64,000 bases of DNA from Ruminococcus sp. (GTDB lineage: Bacteria; Bacillota; Clostridia; Oscillospirales; Ruminococcaceae): contig JAIDUG010000054.1 of NCBI GenBank assembly GCA_029060305.1, forward strand, positions 164,612 through 228,611, read 5' to 3'. Below the pieces are notes generated by a model. The model ran no database searches and was not told the origin of the DNA. It saw only the letters and a list, made by a program, of their open reading frames with translations. The position numbers and the translations under genes are program-made. Shown in pieces: positions 44,564 through 52,744 of the stretch. The stretch's first letter is position 1. The number at the start of each line of letters is the position of its first letter.

Positions 44564-45685
44564 ATGTTCAGTAAAGTGCAGACCCCTTGTTACATAATCG
44601 ACGAGGAAAAATTAATAAAAAATCTTGAAATTCTGAAAGGTGTTCAGGACAGAACAGGCTGTAAAATACTTCTTGCACAAAAAGCGTTTTCATGTTATCA
44701 TCTCTATAAGCTGATAGGTGAGTATCTTTCCGGTACTGCTTGTAGCGGACTTTTTGAAGCAAGACTGGGTTTTGAGGAAATGGGTAAAGAAAATCACGTA
44801 TTCTGTGCCGGTTACCGTGAAAACGAAATCGACGAGATAATTTCTTATTGCGACGATATTATTTTCAATTCTTTCGCACAGCTTGACAAGTACCGTGATA
44901 GAGTACTGGGAGCAGGAAAAAAAATAGGTCTCCGAATAAATCCGGAGTGTTCTACTCAGGACGGTCACGAAATTTACGACCCGTGTTCTCCGAAGTCACG
45001 TCTGGGAATTATCAACAGAAATTTTGACCGTGAAAATCTTTACGGTGTAACCGGACTTCATTTCCACACACTATGCGAACAAAACTCCGACGATTTGGAA
45101 AAAACACTTGACGCTGTTGAGGAAAAATTCGGCGACGTACTGAACAATATGCAGTGGGTAAATTTCGGGGGAGGACATCACATCACAAGGGAAGATTACG
45201 ACATTCCACGCCTTGAACGCTGTATACGTCATATTCAGGAAAAGTACGGTCTTGAAGTCTACATTGAACCTGGTGAAGCAGTCGCTCTGAACGCGGGTTA
45301 TCTTGTAACGGAAGTTCTTGATATAGTCCGGAACGATATTCCAATAGCTATACTGGACTGTTCCGCATCATGTCATATGCCGGACGTACTTGAAATGCCT
45401 TACCGACCGCCTCTCAGAAACTCAGGAAAACCATATGAAAAAAATTATACATACAGATTAGGGTCTCAGACCTGTCTTGCCGGAGACGTTATAGGAGAAT
45501 ATTCTTTTGACAGACCTCTTGAAATCGGCGACATACTGATTTTTGAGGATATGGCTATTTATTCAATGGTGAAGAATAATACTTTTAACGGAATGGCACT
45601 TCCGGCGATACTGCTTTACAGAAAAGACGGTTCAGTTGAAACTCTCCGAAAATTTGGTTACAGTGACTTCAAAGAACGCCTTTAA
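44564..45685 (+). CDS. nspC: Carboxynorspermidine/carboxyspermidine decarboxylase
   Basis: A 373-residue fold-type III PLP enzyme related to diaminopimelate decarboxylase. It has TPCYIIDEEKLIKNL, PLP lysine in LLAQKAFSC, the GLHFHTLCEQ loop, NFGGGHHITR, YIEPGEA and LDCSASCHMPDVLEM. NspC removes CO2 from carboxy(nor)spermidine to give (nor)spermidine. ATG 44564 behind GAGGTG is chosen; an in-frame GTG three codons up is less likely. It closes the polyamine group; the next gene has its own promoter. Confidence 0.92.
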   Translation: MFSKVQTPCYIIDEEKLIKNLEILKGVQDRTGCKILLAQKAFSCYHLYKLIGEYLSGTACSGLFEARLGFEEMGKENHVFCAGYRENEIDEIISYCDDIIFNSFAQLDKYRDRVLGAGKKIGLRINPECSTQDGHEIYDPCSPKSRLGIINRNFDRENLYGVTGLHFHTLCEQNSDDLEKTLDAVEEKFGDVLNNMQWVNFGGGHHITREDYDIPRLERCIRHIQEKYGLEVYIEPGEAVALNAGYLVTEVLDIVRNDIPIAILDCSASCHMPDVLEMPYRPPLRNSGKPYEKNYTYRLGSQTCLAGDVIGEYSFDRPLEIGDILIFEDMAIYSMVKNNTFNGMALPAILLYRKDGSVETLRKFGYSDFKERL

Positions 45686-45688
45686 AGC

Positions 45689-45717
45689 TTGACAAATTGT
45701 CAGAATAAAGTTATAAT
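45689..45717 (+). promoter_or_regulatory. Promoter of the amidohydrolase gene
   Basis: TTGACA (45689-45694), 17 bases, TATAAT (45712-45717). Confidence 0.8.
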
Positions 45718-45740
45718 TAATTTCAGGAGGCTGAAAAATT

Positions 45741-46550
45741 ATGGATTCAGAAATTTACAGTAAATACGAAATTATCGATTCCCACGCACATATTTTTCCG
45801 GAAAAGATTGCGGAAAACGCTACCGTCAATATCGGAGCGTTCTATGATTTGCATATGGAAAGCTGTGGGATAAGCAAAAAACTCATAGAGAGCGGAAGTA
45901 AGATAGGTGTTGCTAAATATCTTGTATGTTCGACGGCTACTACTCCACATCAGATAAGTTCAATAAACGCATTTATCGCCAATGAGTGCAGACAGAATAA
46001 TTGTTTTTTTGGACTGGGGACTACTCACCCTGATTCAGAAAATATTGAAGCAGACATACAGCAGATTAAAAATCTCGGTCTGCATGGTGTAAAACTTCAC
46101 CCTGATTTTCAGAAATTCGATGCTGATTCACATGAGGCTTTCAGGATTTACGAAATGATAGAGGGTGAAATGCCTTTGCTTATTCACTGTGGTGACAACC
46201 GTTACGACTATTCCGCACCTCAAAGAATTGCGAACATTCATAAGAATTTCCCGAAACTCAAATTACATTCCGCACATCTCGGAGGTTATCAGCGTTGGGA
46301 AGAAGCAGAGGAATTTCTTGCCGGTCTTGAAAACGTCGTTTTTGATATAAGCAGTTCAATGGCTTTTATGCCTGCTGAACGTGTTGTAAATATGATTAGA
46401 AAATATGGTGTTGAAAAGTGTTTCTTTGGTTCTGACTTTCCTATGTGGAGTCACGAGGAAGAACTTGAAAGATTTTTAAACCTCGGTTTCATGGAGCAGG
46501 AAAACAGAATGATTTTATCGGAAAATTTCAGAAGATTTTACGGAATATAA
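45741..46550 (+). CDS. Amidohydrolase family metal-dependent hydrolase
   Basis: A 269-residue TIM-barrel hydrolase of the amidohydrolase_2 type: N-terminal metal motif DSHAHIFPEKI, GVKLHPDFQKF, the LLIHCGDN strand, HSAHLGGYQRWEEA and C-terminal FFGSDFPMWSHEEE. Substrates in this group range from decarboxylation to lactone or amide hydrolysis. None can be assigned here. It is transcribed alone and converges on the ExbD-type operon. Confidence 0.85.
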   Translation: MDSEIYSKYEIIDSHAHIFPEKIAENATVNIGAFYDLHMESCGISKKLIESGSKIGVAKYLVCSTATTPHQISSINAFIANECRQNNCFFGLGTTHPDSENIEADIQQIKNLGLHGVKLHPDFQKFDADSHEAFRIYEMIEGEMPLLIHCGDNRYDYSAPQRIANIHKNFPKLKLHSAHLGGYQRWEEAEEFLAGLENVVFDISSSMAFMPAERVVNMIRKYGVEKCFFGSDFPMWSHEEELERFLNLGFMEQENRMILSENFRRFYGI

Positions 46551-46555
46551 AAATT

Positions 46556-46583
46556 AAACGGACTTTTTAAAAGTCCGTTTTTT
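46556..46583. terminator. Bidirectional terminator
   Basis: AAACGGACTTTT pairs with AAAAGTCCGTTT; T-runs on both strands serve the amidohydrolase gene and the convergent ExbD-type operon. Confidence 0.88.
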
Positions 46584-46585
46584 AT

Positions 46586-47071
46586 TTATACATTTTCGTC
46601 TGCAATTGATTCAAAGTAGGAAATTTTGTTTTCAGAAAGTGCTGAAATAAGGCTGTCCATAGTGTCCGCAACTGCATTTTCGTCAATGATTTCAACGACA
46701 ATATTATCACCGGAAGCCGTTTCTATAATACTATCAATGTCAGTTTCAACGCCGTCCATTATGTATGAATTTTCAGAAACAGTCACCTGTATGTCTTTTA
46801 TTATTTCGTGAGATACCGTTGTTTCTGACGTTTCTTCTTCTGATTCGGATATTTCTGAATTTTCAGAATTTTCAGTACCTGAATTATCTGAAACAACTGA
46901 ATTTCCCGAAGTACCGTCACCATCACCGTTTCCTTTACCGAATCCTCCGCCAAATCCGAAACTTGCGACAATCATAAGGATTGCTATAATTAAAAGCAGT
47001 ACAACCAGTATCGGTATAAAGTTGCTTTTCTTTTTTTCCTTAATTTCTTCGTCTTTATTTTTTCTGCTCAT
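46586..47071 (-). CDS. Membrane-anchored protein with an ExbD-like extracytoplasmic domain
   Basis: A 161-residue protein: a charged N-terminus, a membrane helix (17-38), a Gly/Ser/Glu-rich linker (about 42-88) and a C-terminal domain of about 65 residues (IQVTVSENSYIMDGVETDID, then IVVEIIDENAVADTMDSLISAL). The latter follows the ExbD/TolR periplasmic strand-helix pattern. It is the last gene of the operon, six bases after the first ExbD-type gene. The likeness is by pattern only. Confidence 0.6.
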   Translation of the reverse strand: MSRKNKDEEIKEKKKSNFIPILVVLLLIIAILMIVASFGFGGGFGKGNGDGDGTSGNSVVSDNSGTENSENSEISESEEETSETTVSHEIIKDIQVTVSENSYIMDGVETDIDSIIETASGDNIVVEIIDENAVADTMDSLISALSENKISYFESIADENV

Positions 47072-47077
47072 TGATAA

Positions 47078-47716
47078 TCACCTTTCTTTTGTGTTAATGT
47101 AGGTACAGTAGAGATTAGGATAGATTTCCTTAATATCATAAACAGCTGTTCTGATAGTCCGCACGTCCCTGTAAAGAGCTTCACTGCCGTCATAAGTCAT
47201 TGCACACATAATAACATCGTTCTGACTGAGACCTGAATTTTCAAACGCAGAAATCAGTTTTTCGGAAATATCTTCAGGAGTAATAATTGCTTCTTCTAAA
47301 ATTCCCGTATTGTCTGAGATAAATATTCCTGAATTTTCGTTGTAACGCAGATTTATAGTTATCAGAAAACCCTGTTCATATTTGTCGAGTGCATACTGAT
47401 TGGCAGTAGCATTATCATTTATACTGGCAGCTTTTTTCCATGCTTCCGCAATTTCCCTTTCAGTGTTTTCACGTATTTCCTCAATTTCAGCCTGCATTTT
47501 TTCCATTTCCGCAACAGCTTCATCGGCGAGTTTTTTATATTCGGAAACATTTTCTTCAGCGGACTGTATCTGTTGTTCAGCCTGTGAAATACGTTCTTCA
47601 GCTTCTGCACGTATATTGTCGTTGTTGTTTTGCAGATTCATCATAAGCCAGAACATCATTATCAGGATAACGTCCAGTAATGCGGTAAGTTCAATAACTA
47701 TTCCCTTGTTTTTCAT
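47078..47716 (-). CDS. ExbD/TolR-like protein with a coiled-coil insert
   Basis: A 212-residue protein whose start, IVIELTALLDVILIMMFWLMM, matches the ExbD/TolR membrane helix with the conserved Asp (D15). A coiled coil follows (about 35-95, Glu/Ala-rich), then a globular extracytoplasmic domain. In proton-channel complexes this Asp carries protons. The start overlaps the ExbB-type gene by four bases, so the two proteins are made together. An ExbD in a Gram-positive has no TonB outer-membrane partner. Confidence 0.72.
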   Translation of the reverse strand: MKNKGIVIELTALLDVILIMMFWLMMNLQNNNDNIRAEAEERISQAEQQIQSAEENVSEYKKLADEAVAEMEKMQAEIEEIRENTEREIAEAWKKAASINDNATANQYALDKYEQGFLITINLRYNENSGIFISDNTGILEEAIITPEDISEKLISAFENSGLSQNDVIMCAMTYDGSEALYRDVRTIRTAVYDIKEIYPNLYCTYINTKER

Positions 47717-48234
47717 ATATGTATCTTTTCCTTTTCAGGAGCGTTTCTGTAATTGCGTTCAAGATATAATGCGACGTTTTTTTCATTGTCTTCAATCTTT
47801 GCGGAAATAATTCCGTCAAGAAACTTGAATATTATAGCGAAAACCAGCCCCCAGAAAGTAGAAGTCAAAGCACCGTAGAAGTTACCGGTAATATCGGAAG
47901 TATCTGCAATGAGACTGAGAAGTGAAGTTACTGTACCAAGTATGCCCAGCAATGGAAATATTCCAGTAAGATTCACAAAGACTGAATAGAGACCACCTGT
48001 TTTTTCACGCATATTTACAATCTCTGTTTCACGCAGTCCGGAAATATCTTCGTCAGCTTCTTTTCGGGAAATTTCACCGTCAGGTACAAAGACAGTAAGG
48101 TGCAGTTTATCATATAGCTTGTCCGCAGATTTTTTCAGGAAATAATAGACAAAAAATGTAATCACAGCAGTTATAATGATAATCATATCATATCCGATTA
48201 TGTTCATAAAGATAGCTGAAAAAAAATCATTCAT
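47713..48234 (-). CDS. MotA/TolQ/ExbB-like proton channel protein
   Basis: A 173-residue protein with an N-terminal helix (10-30) and the family core TGIFPLLGILGTVTSLLSLI, then GALTSTFWGLVFAIIFKFLDG, the two channel-lining helices of the MotA/TolQ/ExbB family. ATG 48234 follows GAGGAGG; the frame extends 11 codons upstream without a binding site. With the ExbD-type partner it should form a small ion-driven motor or gate. The target is unknown. Confidence 0.78.
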   Translation of the reverse strand: MNDFFSAIFMNIIGYDMIIIITAVITFFVYYFLKKSADKLYDKLHLTVFVPDGEISRKEADEDISGLRETEIVNMREKTGGLYSVFVNLTGIFPLLGILGTVTSLLSLIADTSDITGNFYGALTSTFWGLVFAIIFKFLDGIISAKIEDNEKNVALYLERNYRNAPEKEKIHI

Positions 48235-48258
48235 GCGAAAAAACCTCCTCGTGTTATA

Positions 48259-48287
48259 TATTATCACATTATCAGATATTTGTCAAC
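48259..48287 (-). promoter_or_regulatory. Promoter of the ExbB/ExbD-like operon
   Basis: On the minus strand TTGACA (48287-48282), 17 bases, TAATAT (48264-48259). Confidence 0.75.
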
Positions 48288-48358
48288 ATTTTTCAACAAA
48301 AAATATTATTAATATATTTTCCTTTTAAAAAATATTCTTGTCAGTTTTTTTTATAATA

Positions 48359-48387
48359 TTGACAAATCTGAAAAAGTATGATATTAT
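48359..48387 (+). promoter_or_regulatory. Promoter of the HprK-like/PqqD/ABC cluster
   Basis: TTGACA (48359-48364), 17 bases, TATTAT (48382-48387). An AAAAAAG/CTTTTTT dyad lies in the 60-base leader. Confidence 0.75.
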
Positions 48388-48446
48388 ATATGCATTAAGC
48401 GGTATACAAAAAAGTTCAATTGCTTTTTTAAGTGAGGTGAAATTTT

Positions 48447-49178
48447 ATGAAAGAAATATATAAAATCGGCGGAAAAATCATTGAAATTGATTCTCTCTAT
48501 AAAGAAGTCCATAGTCTTTGCAGGGACTATATATATTGCGGAGATATTGATTTTTCCGTGAAGATTTCGCAGTCCGATATTGATTTTGAACGTGAAAAAT
48601 CTGTTGCTGAGGACAAAAAGGAAGGTATTCCTGTAAGAATATTCGATGACAGCTACCTTGAAACCCTTGCAGTATATCGTAAGATTGCCGAATATATGAT
48701 AGAATCGGAAACACTTCTTTTTCACGGTTCTGTGATTGCCGTTGACGGTATCGGGTATCTTTTTACGGCAAAAAGCGGTACAGGAAAGTCCACACATACA
48801 CGTCTGTGGAGAGAGTATTTTGGTGAACGTGCCGTTATGGTAAACGACGACAAGCCACTTCTGCAAATCACTGAAAACGGCGTTATAGCTTACGGTACTC
48901 CATGGGACGGCAAACACCATCTCAGCAGTAATATTGCCGTTCCGCTGAAAGCAATATGTATTCTCGGACGTGCAGAAAAAAATCATATCGCAGAAATAAC
49001 AAAGTCCGTAGCGTATCCTATGCTTTTACAGCAGTCTTACCGTTCTGACAGTCCGGAAAAAATGAAGAAAATTCTGACACTTATAAACGGAATCGCCGAT
49101 AATGTTTCATTATATAAATCAGGTTTCAATATGGAAATTGAATCGGCAGAAATGGCATACAACACTATGAAAGGATAA
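48447..49178 (+). CDS. HPr-kinase-like protein (RiPP-tailoring kinase type)
   Basis: A 243-residue P-loop protein with the HprK-like kinase layout: LFHGSVIAVDGIGYLFTAKSG, Walker A KSGTGKSTHTRLW, the VNDDKPLL metal motif and GTPWDGKHH. It is shorter than true HPr kinase and lacks its N-terminal domain. Related proteins in lasso-peptide clusters phosphorylate the precursor peptide. The next genes (PqqD-like, peptidase, ABC, nucleotidyltransferase) support a peptide-modification role, but no precursor is visible. GAGGTG precedes the ATG. Confidence 0.75.
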   Translation: MKEIYKIGGKIIEIDSLYKEVHSLCRDYIYCGDIDFSVKISQSDIDFEREKSVAEDKKEGIPVRIFDDSYLETLAVYRKIAEYMIESETLLFHGSVIAVDGIGYLFTAKSGTGKSTHTRLWREYFGERAVMVNDDKPLLQITENGVIAYGTPWDGKHHLSSNIAVPLKAICILGRAEKNHIAEITKSVAYPMLLQQSYRSDSPEKMKKILTLINGIADNVSLYKSGFNMEIESAEMAYNTMKG

Positions 49179-49184
49179 TTTAAT

Positions 49185-49451
49185 ATGAAATTAAAAAAAG
49201 GAATGATTATAGACAATTCAAGCGGTGAACATATCGCTGTTGCTACCGGAGAGGCAAGCCTTGTTTTCAATGGTCTCATTAAAAACAATTCAACGGCGAA
49301 TTTCCTGTTTAAACAGCTTATGAAAGAGACTACAGAAGAAAAACTGGTGCGTTCTCTGCTTGAAAAATATGATGTTTCAGAGGAAACAGCAAGAAAAGAT
49401 GTACATAATTTTATTGCAAAACTCAGAGAAACGGGTCTGCTTAATGAATAA
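49185..49451 (+). CDS. PqqD family peptide-binding protein
   Basis: An 88-residue PqqD-like protein: a beta-rich start (GMIIDNSSGEHIAVATGEAS, VFNGLIKNN) and a helical C-terminus (VSEETARKDVHNFIAKLRETGLL). PqqD folds act as RiPP recognition elements that bind leader peptides and present them to modifying enzymes. It starts six bases after the kinase gene, and its end overlaps the peptidase start by eight bases. Confidence 0.82.
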   Translation: MKLKKGMIIDNSSGEHIAVATGEASLVFNGLIKNNSTANFLFKQLMKETTEEKLVRSLLEKYDVSEETARKDVHNFIAKLRETGLLNE

Positions 49452-49887
49452 ACGTACTATTGAAGAAGAACTCAACAGAACAGGAAGAATTTTACGCACA
49501 ACTACCGGTATCAGTATGGAGCCTATGCTGAAACACCGTAAAAATATTGTTGTATTGGAAAAGGCAGACGGTATTCTGAAAAAATACGATATTGCACTTT
49601 TTAAACGCCCTAACGGTCAGTATGTTCTTCACCGTGTTCTGAAAGTCCGTGAAAAAGATTATATTATCTGTGGGGATAATTCCTTGCAAAAGGAGATAGT
49701 CCCTTATAAATGGGTGCTTGCCTATGCAAGCGGATATTACAAAAACGGAAAGCTGATTTCCCTTGACGACGAAAACTATAAAAAATATCTGAAAACTCTT
49801 GGCATACGTCATATAAAACTCTGGATAAAGACAAAAGCAAAATCAGTAATAAAGAGAATAAAGAGGATATTCAATGAAAAAAAGTAA
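49444..49887 (+). CDS. S24/S26 family peptidase (SipW-like), no membrane anchor
   Basis: A 147-residue protein with the serine motif TGISMEPML (Ser near 25), the strand DIALFKRPNGQYVLHRV, whose His fits the Ser-His type of signal peptidase, and CGDNSLQ matching the later GDN motif. It has no transmembrane helix and a very basic tail, so it is probably cytosolic. That would suit cleavage of a leader peptide before export (inference). The start ATG 49444 overlaps the PqqD gene; the end overlaps the ABC gene by 14 bases. Confidence 0.72.
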   Translation: MNKRTIEEELNRTGRILRTTTGISMEPMLKHRKNIVVLEKADGILKKYDIALFKRPNGQYVLHRVLKVREKDYIICGDNSLQKEIVPYKWVLAYASGYYKNGKLISLDDENYKKYLKTLGIRHIKLWIKTKAKSVIKRIKRIFNEKK

Positions 49888-51529
49888 AAATACATTGAAA
49901 TGGCTTATATCTGCTTTGAAGAAAGAAACATATGGCGTTATATGGCTTACTGTACTTAATTCATTGATTTCCGTAAGTTCAATTTTATTTGCACACGATA
50001 TGAGGAAGATTATTGACAGTGCTGTATCTCATAACAAATCGGATTTCAGGTTATATGCAATGATTATCGGAGCGATAATTATTTTTCAGGTTTCAGTCCG
50101 TGCGATATGCAGAAGAACAGACGAAAAAACAAAGTCTGCCATAGAAAACAAGCTGAAAAAAAGAACATATGAAACTATTCTCACAAGGGATTTTTCAACT
50201 CTTTCTGCATATCATACCGGTGAACTGCAAAACAGAATGACAAGCGATACTATGATTATTGCAGACGGAATAACCGCAGTTTTACCGAATATGACGGCTA
50301 TGCTTGTAAAAATTGCAGGAGCAGTTATTGTGCTTCTGTCTCTTGATAAACGTTTTGCGTCAATATTTGTTATAGGCGGTATTCTGTTGCTGGGTGTTAC
50401 ATATGCGTTCCGTAAAGTGATGAAAAAACTTCATAAGCAGGTGCAGTCCGCTGACGGTGAGGTGCGTTCATATCTTCAGGAAACTGTTGAGAATCTGCTT
50501 GTTATACGCTGTTTTGGCGGTGAAAGGAAATCCGCCGATATTGCAATGGATAAAATGAAATCTCATCAGAATATACGTCTGAAAAGGAATATGTTTTCAA
50601 ACTTATGTAATATAGGTTTCGGAATCGTTATGAACGGCGGTTATTTTTTCGGTCTTATATGGTGCGGTACAGGAATACTTTATGGTAATATTTCTTACGG
50701 CACACTTACGGAAGTATTACAGCTTGTTAATCAGGTTCAGCAACCATTTGCCAATATTACAGGTTATCTTCCGAAATACTATTCAATGATTGCTTCCGCT
50801 GAAAGACTGATAGAGCTTGAAAATATGAAAGAAGATAATACTGAGAATAAAATCAGCAGGGAACAGCGTGACAAACTGTATGAAAATATCAGGGAAATCA
50901 GATTTGAGAACGTTTCGTTTCACTATCCGGACGGCGTTGAAGTTCTGAAAAATTTCAGTCATACTATAGACAAGGGAAGTTTTACTGCAATTATGGGACG
51001 GTCAGGAATAGGAAAAAGTACAATGTTGAAACTCCTTATTTCCATATACGATATTGACCAGGGAAAAATTGATTTCATTACGGATAATAATGAAAAATTT
51101 GCAGTTACCGGCTCTGAGCGTTCAATGTTTGCATATGTTCCTCAGGGAAATTTTCTGATGTCGGGAACAATTGCCGAGGCGGTTGGCTTTATGAGTGATA
51201 TGCCCTTGGATATGGAAAGAGTGAAAAAAAGTTGTGAAATTGCCTGTGCTGATATATTTATAGAACAGCTTGAAAACGGCTATAACACACTTCTCGGTGA
51301 AAACGGTACAGGTCTTTCTGAGGGACAAACTCAGAGAATTGCGGTTGCGAGGGCAATTTATTCCGATGCACCTATATTGCTTCTTGACGAATCCACGTCA
51401 GCCCTTGACGAATCTACAGAACAAAGACTTTTACAGAATCTCAGGCAGATGACTAATAAAACAGTAATTATAATTACTCACCGAAAAGCCGCTTTAGAAA
51501 TATGCGATAAAATTATTGATTTCGATTAA
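49874..51529 (+). CDS. ABC exporter with fused membrane and ATPase domains
   Basis: A 551-residue half-transporter: six-helix membrane domain (about 20-310) and ATPase with Walker A GRSGIGKST, signature LSEGQTQRIAVARA and Walker B ILLLDESTSALDE. There is no N-terminal C39 peptidase domain, which fits the separate S26-type peptidase just upstream. The signature has Glu in place of the first Gly (LSEGQ). It probably exports the product of the cluster. Confidence 0.9.
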   Translation: MKKSKNTLKWLISALKKETYGVIWLTVLNSLISVSSILFAHDMRKIIDSAVSHNKSDFRLYAMIIGAIIIFQVSVRAICRRTDEKTKSAIENKLKKRTYETILTRDFSTLSAYHTGELQNRMTSDTMIIADGITAVLPNMTAMLVKIAGAVIVLLSLDKRFASIFVIGGILLLGVTYAFRKVMKKLHKQVQSADGEVRSYLQETVENLLVIRCFGGERKSADIAMDKMKSHQNIRLKRNMFSNLCNIGFGIVMNGGYFFGLIWCGTGILYGNISYGTLTEVLQLVNQVQQPFANITGYLPKYYSMIASAERLIELENMKEDNTENKISREQRDKLYENIREIRFENVSFHYPDGVEVLKNFSHTIDKGSFTAIMGRSGIGKSTMLKLLISIYDIDQGKIDFITDNNEKFAVTGSERSMFAYVPQGNFLMSGTIAEAVGFMSDMPLDMERVKKSCEIACADIFIEQLENGYNTLLGENGTGLSEGQTQRIAVARAIYSDAPILLLDESTSALDESTEQRLLQNLRQMTNKTVIIITHRKAALEICDKIIDFD

Positions 51530-51540
51530 ACGGAGGAATT

Positions 51541-52641
51541 ATGACAACAACAGATAAATATGTGATTCACTTAGCTAAATGTGCTTTGAAAAATGAAAAT
51601 CCAAAGGAAAAACCGGAAAATTTATCATGGGATAAAATATTTTCTTTGGCTGATAATCATATGATAGCCAATATGATTTGGTACAGTGTTGACAGACTTA
51701 AATCCAAACCCGAAACAGAATTGTGGAAAAAATGGACGGAAAACAAAAATAAGGCTGTAGTTAAGGACATTATACAGAAAAGTGAATACAGAAATATTAT
51801 TACAGCTTTGGACAGGAAAAAAATACGTTGTATGCCTGTAAAGGGAATATTTATGAAACAAATATATCCTAAATCTGATTTCCGTACTATGTCTGATATT
51901 GATATTTTGATAGATGATGAAAATGCAGATAAAGCAGAAAGTGTAATGCTTTCGATTGGATATACTTGTGAAAGAAAAGAAACATTTTATCACGATGTAT
52001 ATTTTAAACCTCCTGTTATGAATATCGAAATTCACAGACAGCTTTTTTCTGCAACAAATGATTTCAGTAAATATTACAACAAGGAAGTTTTTAAAAAGGC
52101 TGAAAAAATTGACGGTTTTGAAAGTGCATACAAAATGACAGACGAAGAATTTTATATTTATGTCCTTGCACATTTTTATACTCACTATTCAAAGGACGGA
52201 AGCGGTATCCGTTCAGTTATGGACGTTTATGTCCTCAATCACACTATTTATAAGAAGATTGACAGGCAAAGTCTGAATTTCAAGCTGAAAAAGTTGAAAT
52301 TACTGCGTTTCAGAAATCAAATGACTGCTTTGTCTGAAATGTGGTTCGGTAAAAATAAGGCAACAGCGGAATTAATGGAACTCTCTGATTATATTCTGAA
52401 CAGCGGAACATACGGCACAGTATCTAACCGAATAAACAATAGGATAAAGGAAAAGGGAAGAGCAGGGTATTTTATTGGCTCGATTTTGCAACCGTTATCC
52501 TATATGAAAGAAAGGTATCCCGTTTTAAATAAAGCTCCGTTTTTGCTTCCTGTTTTCTGGATTTGGCGATTGATTTCCGCTATCTTTACAAAACGCAACG
52601 TTATTATACTTAACCTGAAAACTATTTTCCGTTTAAAGTAA
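51541..52641 (+). CDS. Nucleotidyltransferase family protein (lasso-cluster type)
   Basis: A 366-residue protein with the nucleotidyltransferase core MPVKGIFMKQIYPKSDFRTMSDIDILIDD, whose DxD pair binds metal, and NIEIHRQLFS downstream. This matches the uncharacterised nucleotidyltransferase family (NTP_transf_5) that accompanies kinases in lasso-peptide clusters such as pseudomycoidin, where the phosphorylated peptide is further decorated. It is 12 bases after the ABC gene and ends the operon. Codon use is more AT-rich than the kinase gene. Confidence 0.8.
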   Translation: MTTTDKYVIHLAKCALKNENPKEKPENLSWDKIFSLADNHMIANMIWYSVDRLKSKPETELWKKWTENKNKAVVKDIIQKSEYRNIITALDRKKIRCMPVKGIFMKQIYPKSDFRTMSDIDILIDDENADKAESVMLSIGYTCERKETFYHDVYFKPPVMNIEIHRQLFSATNDFSKYYNKEVFKKAEKIDGFESAYKMTDEEFYIYVLAHFYTHYSKDGSGIRSVMDVYVLNHTIYKKIDRQSLNFKLKKLKLLRFRNQMTALSEMWFGKNKATAELMELSDYILNSGTYGTVSNRINNRIKEKGRAGYFIGSILQPLSYMKERYPVLNKAPFLLPVFWIWRLISAIFTKRNVIILNLKTIFRLK

Positions 52642-52666
52642 TTAAATAAAAATATATTGCATTGTT

Positions 52667-52705
52667 GAAAAAACAGCCTCTCCGTTTATAGAGAGGCTGT
52701 TTTCA
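52667..52705. terminator. Bidirectional terminator
   Basis: AAACAGCCTCTC (52671-52682) pairs with GAGAGGCTGTTT (52691-52702), with A/T-runs on both sides, closing the nucleotidyltransferase and GH5 genes. Confidence 0.88.
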
Positions 52706-52744
52706 GGTTTTGGTTACTTTTCAATCATATGTAAGTGAACGTTA

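Noticed and set aside
46586-48234. Zorya-type defence system from the ExbB/ExbD pair
   Set aside because: The channel protein lacks the long ZorA tail, the partner lacks an OmpA-like domain, and no ZorC/D/E helicase or nuclease is adjacent.
48384-48986. 200-codon minus ORF over the HprK-like gene
   Set aside because: It is antisense to a gene with clear kinase motifs and has no ribosome binding site.
48447-52641. Complete lasso-peptide cluster
   Set aside because: There is no asparagine-synthetase-like cyclase, transglutaminase-like protease or precursor ORF within the operon or its flanks.
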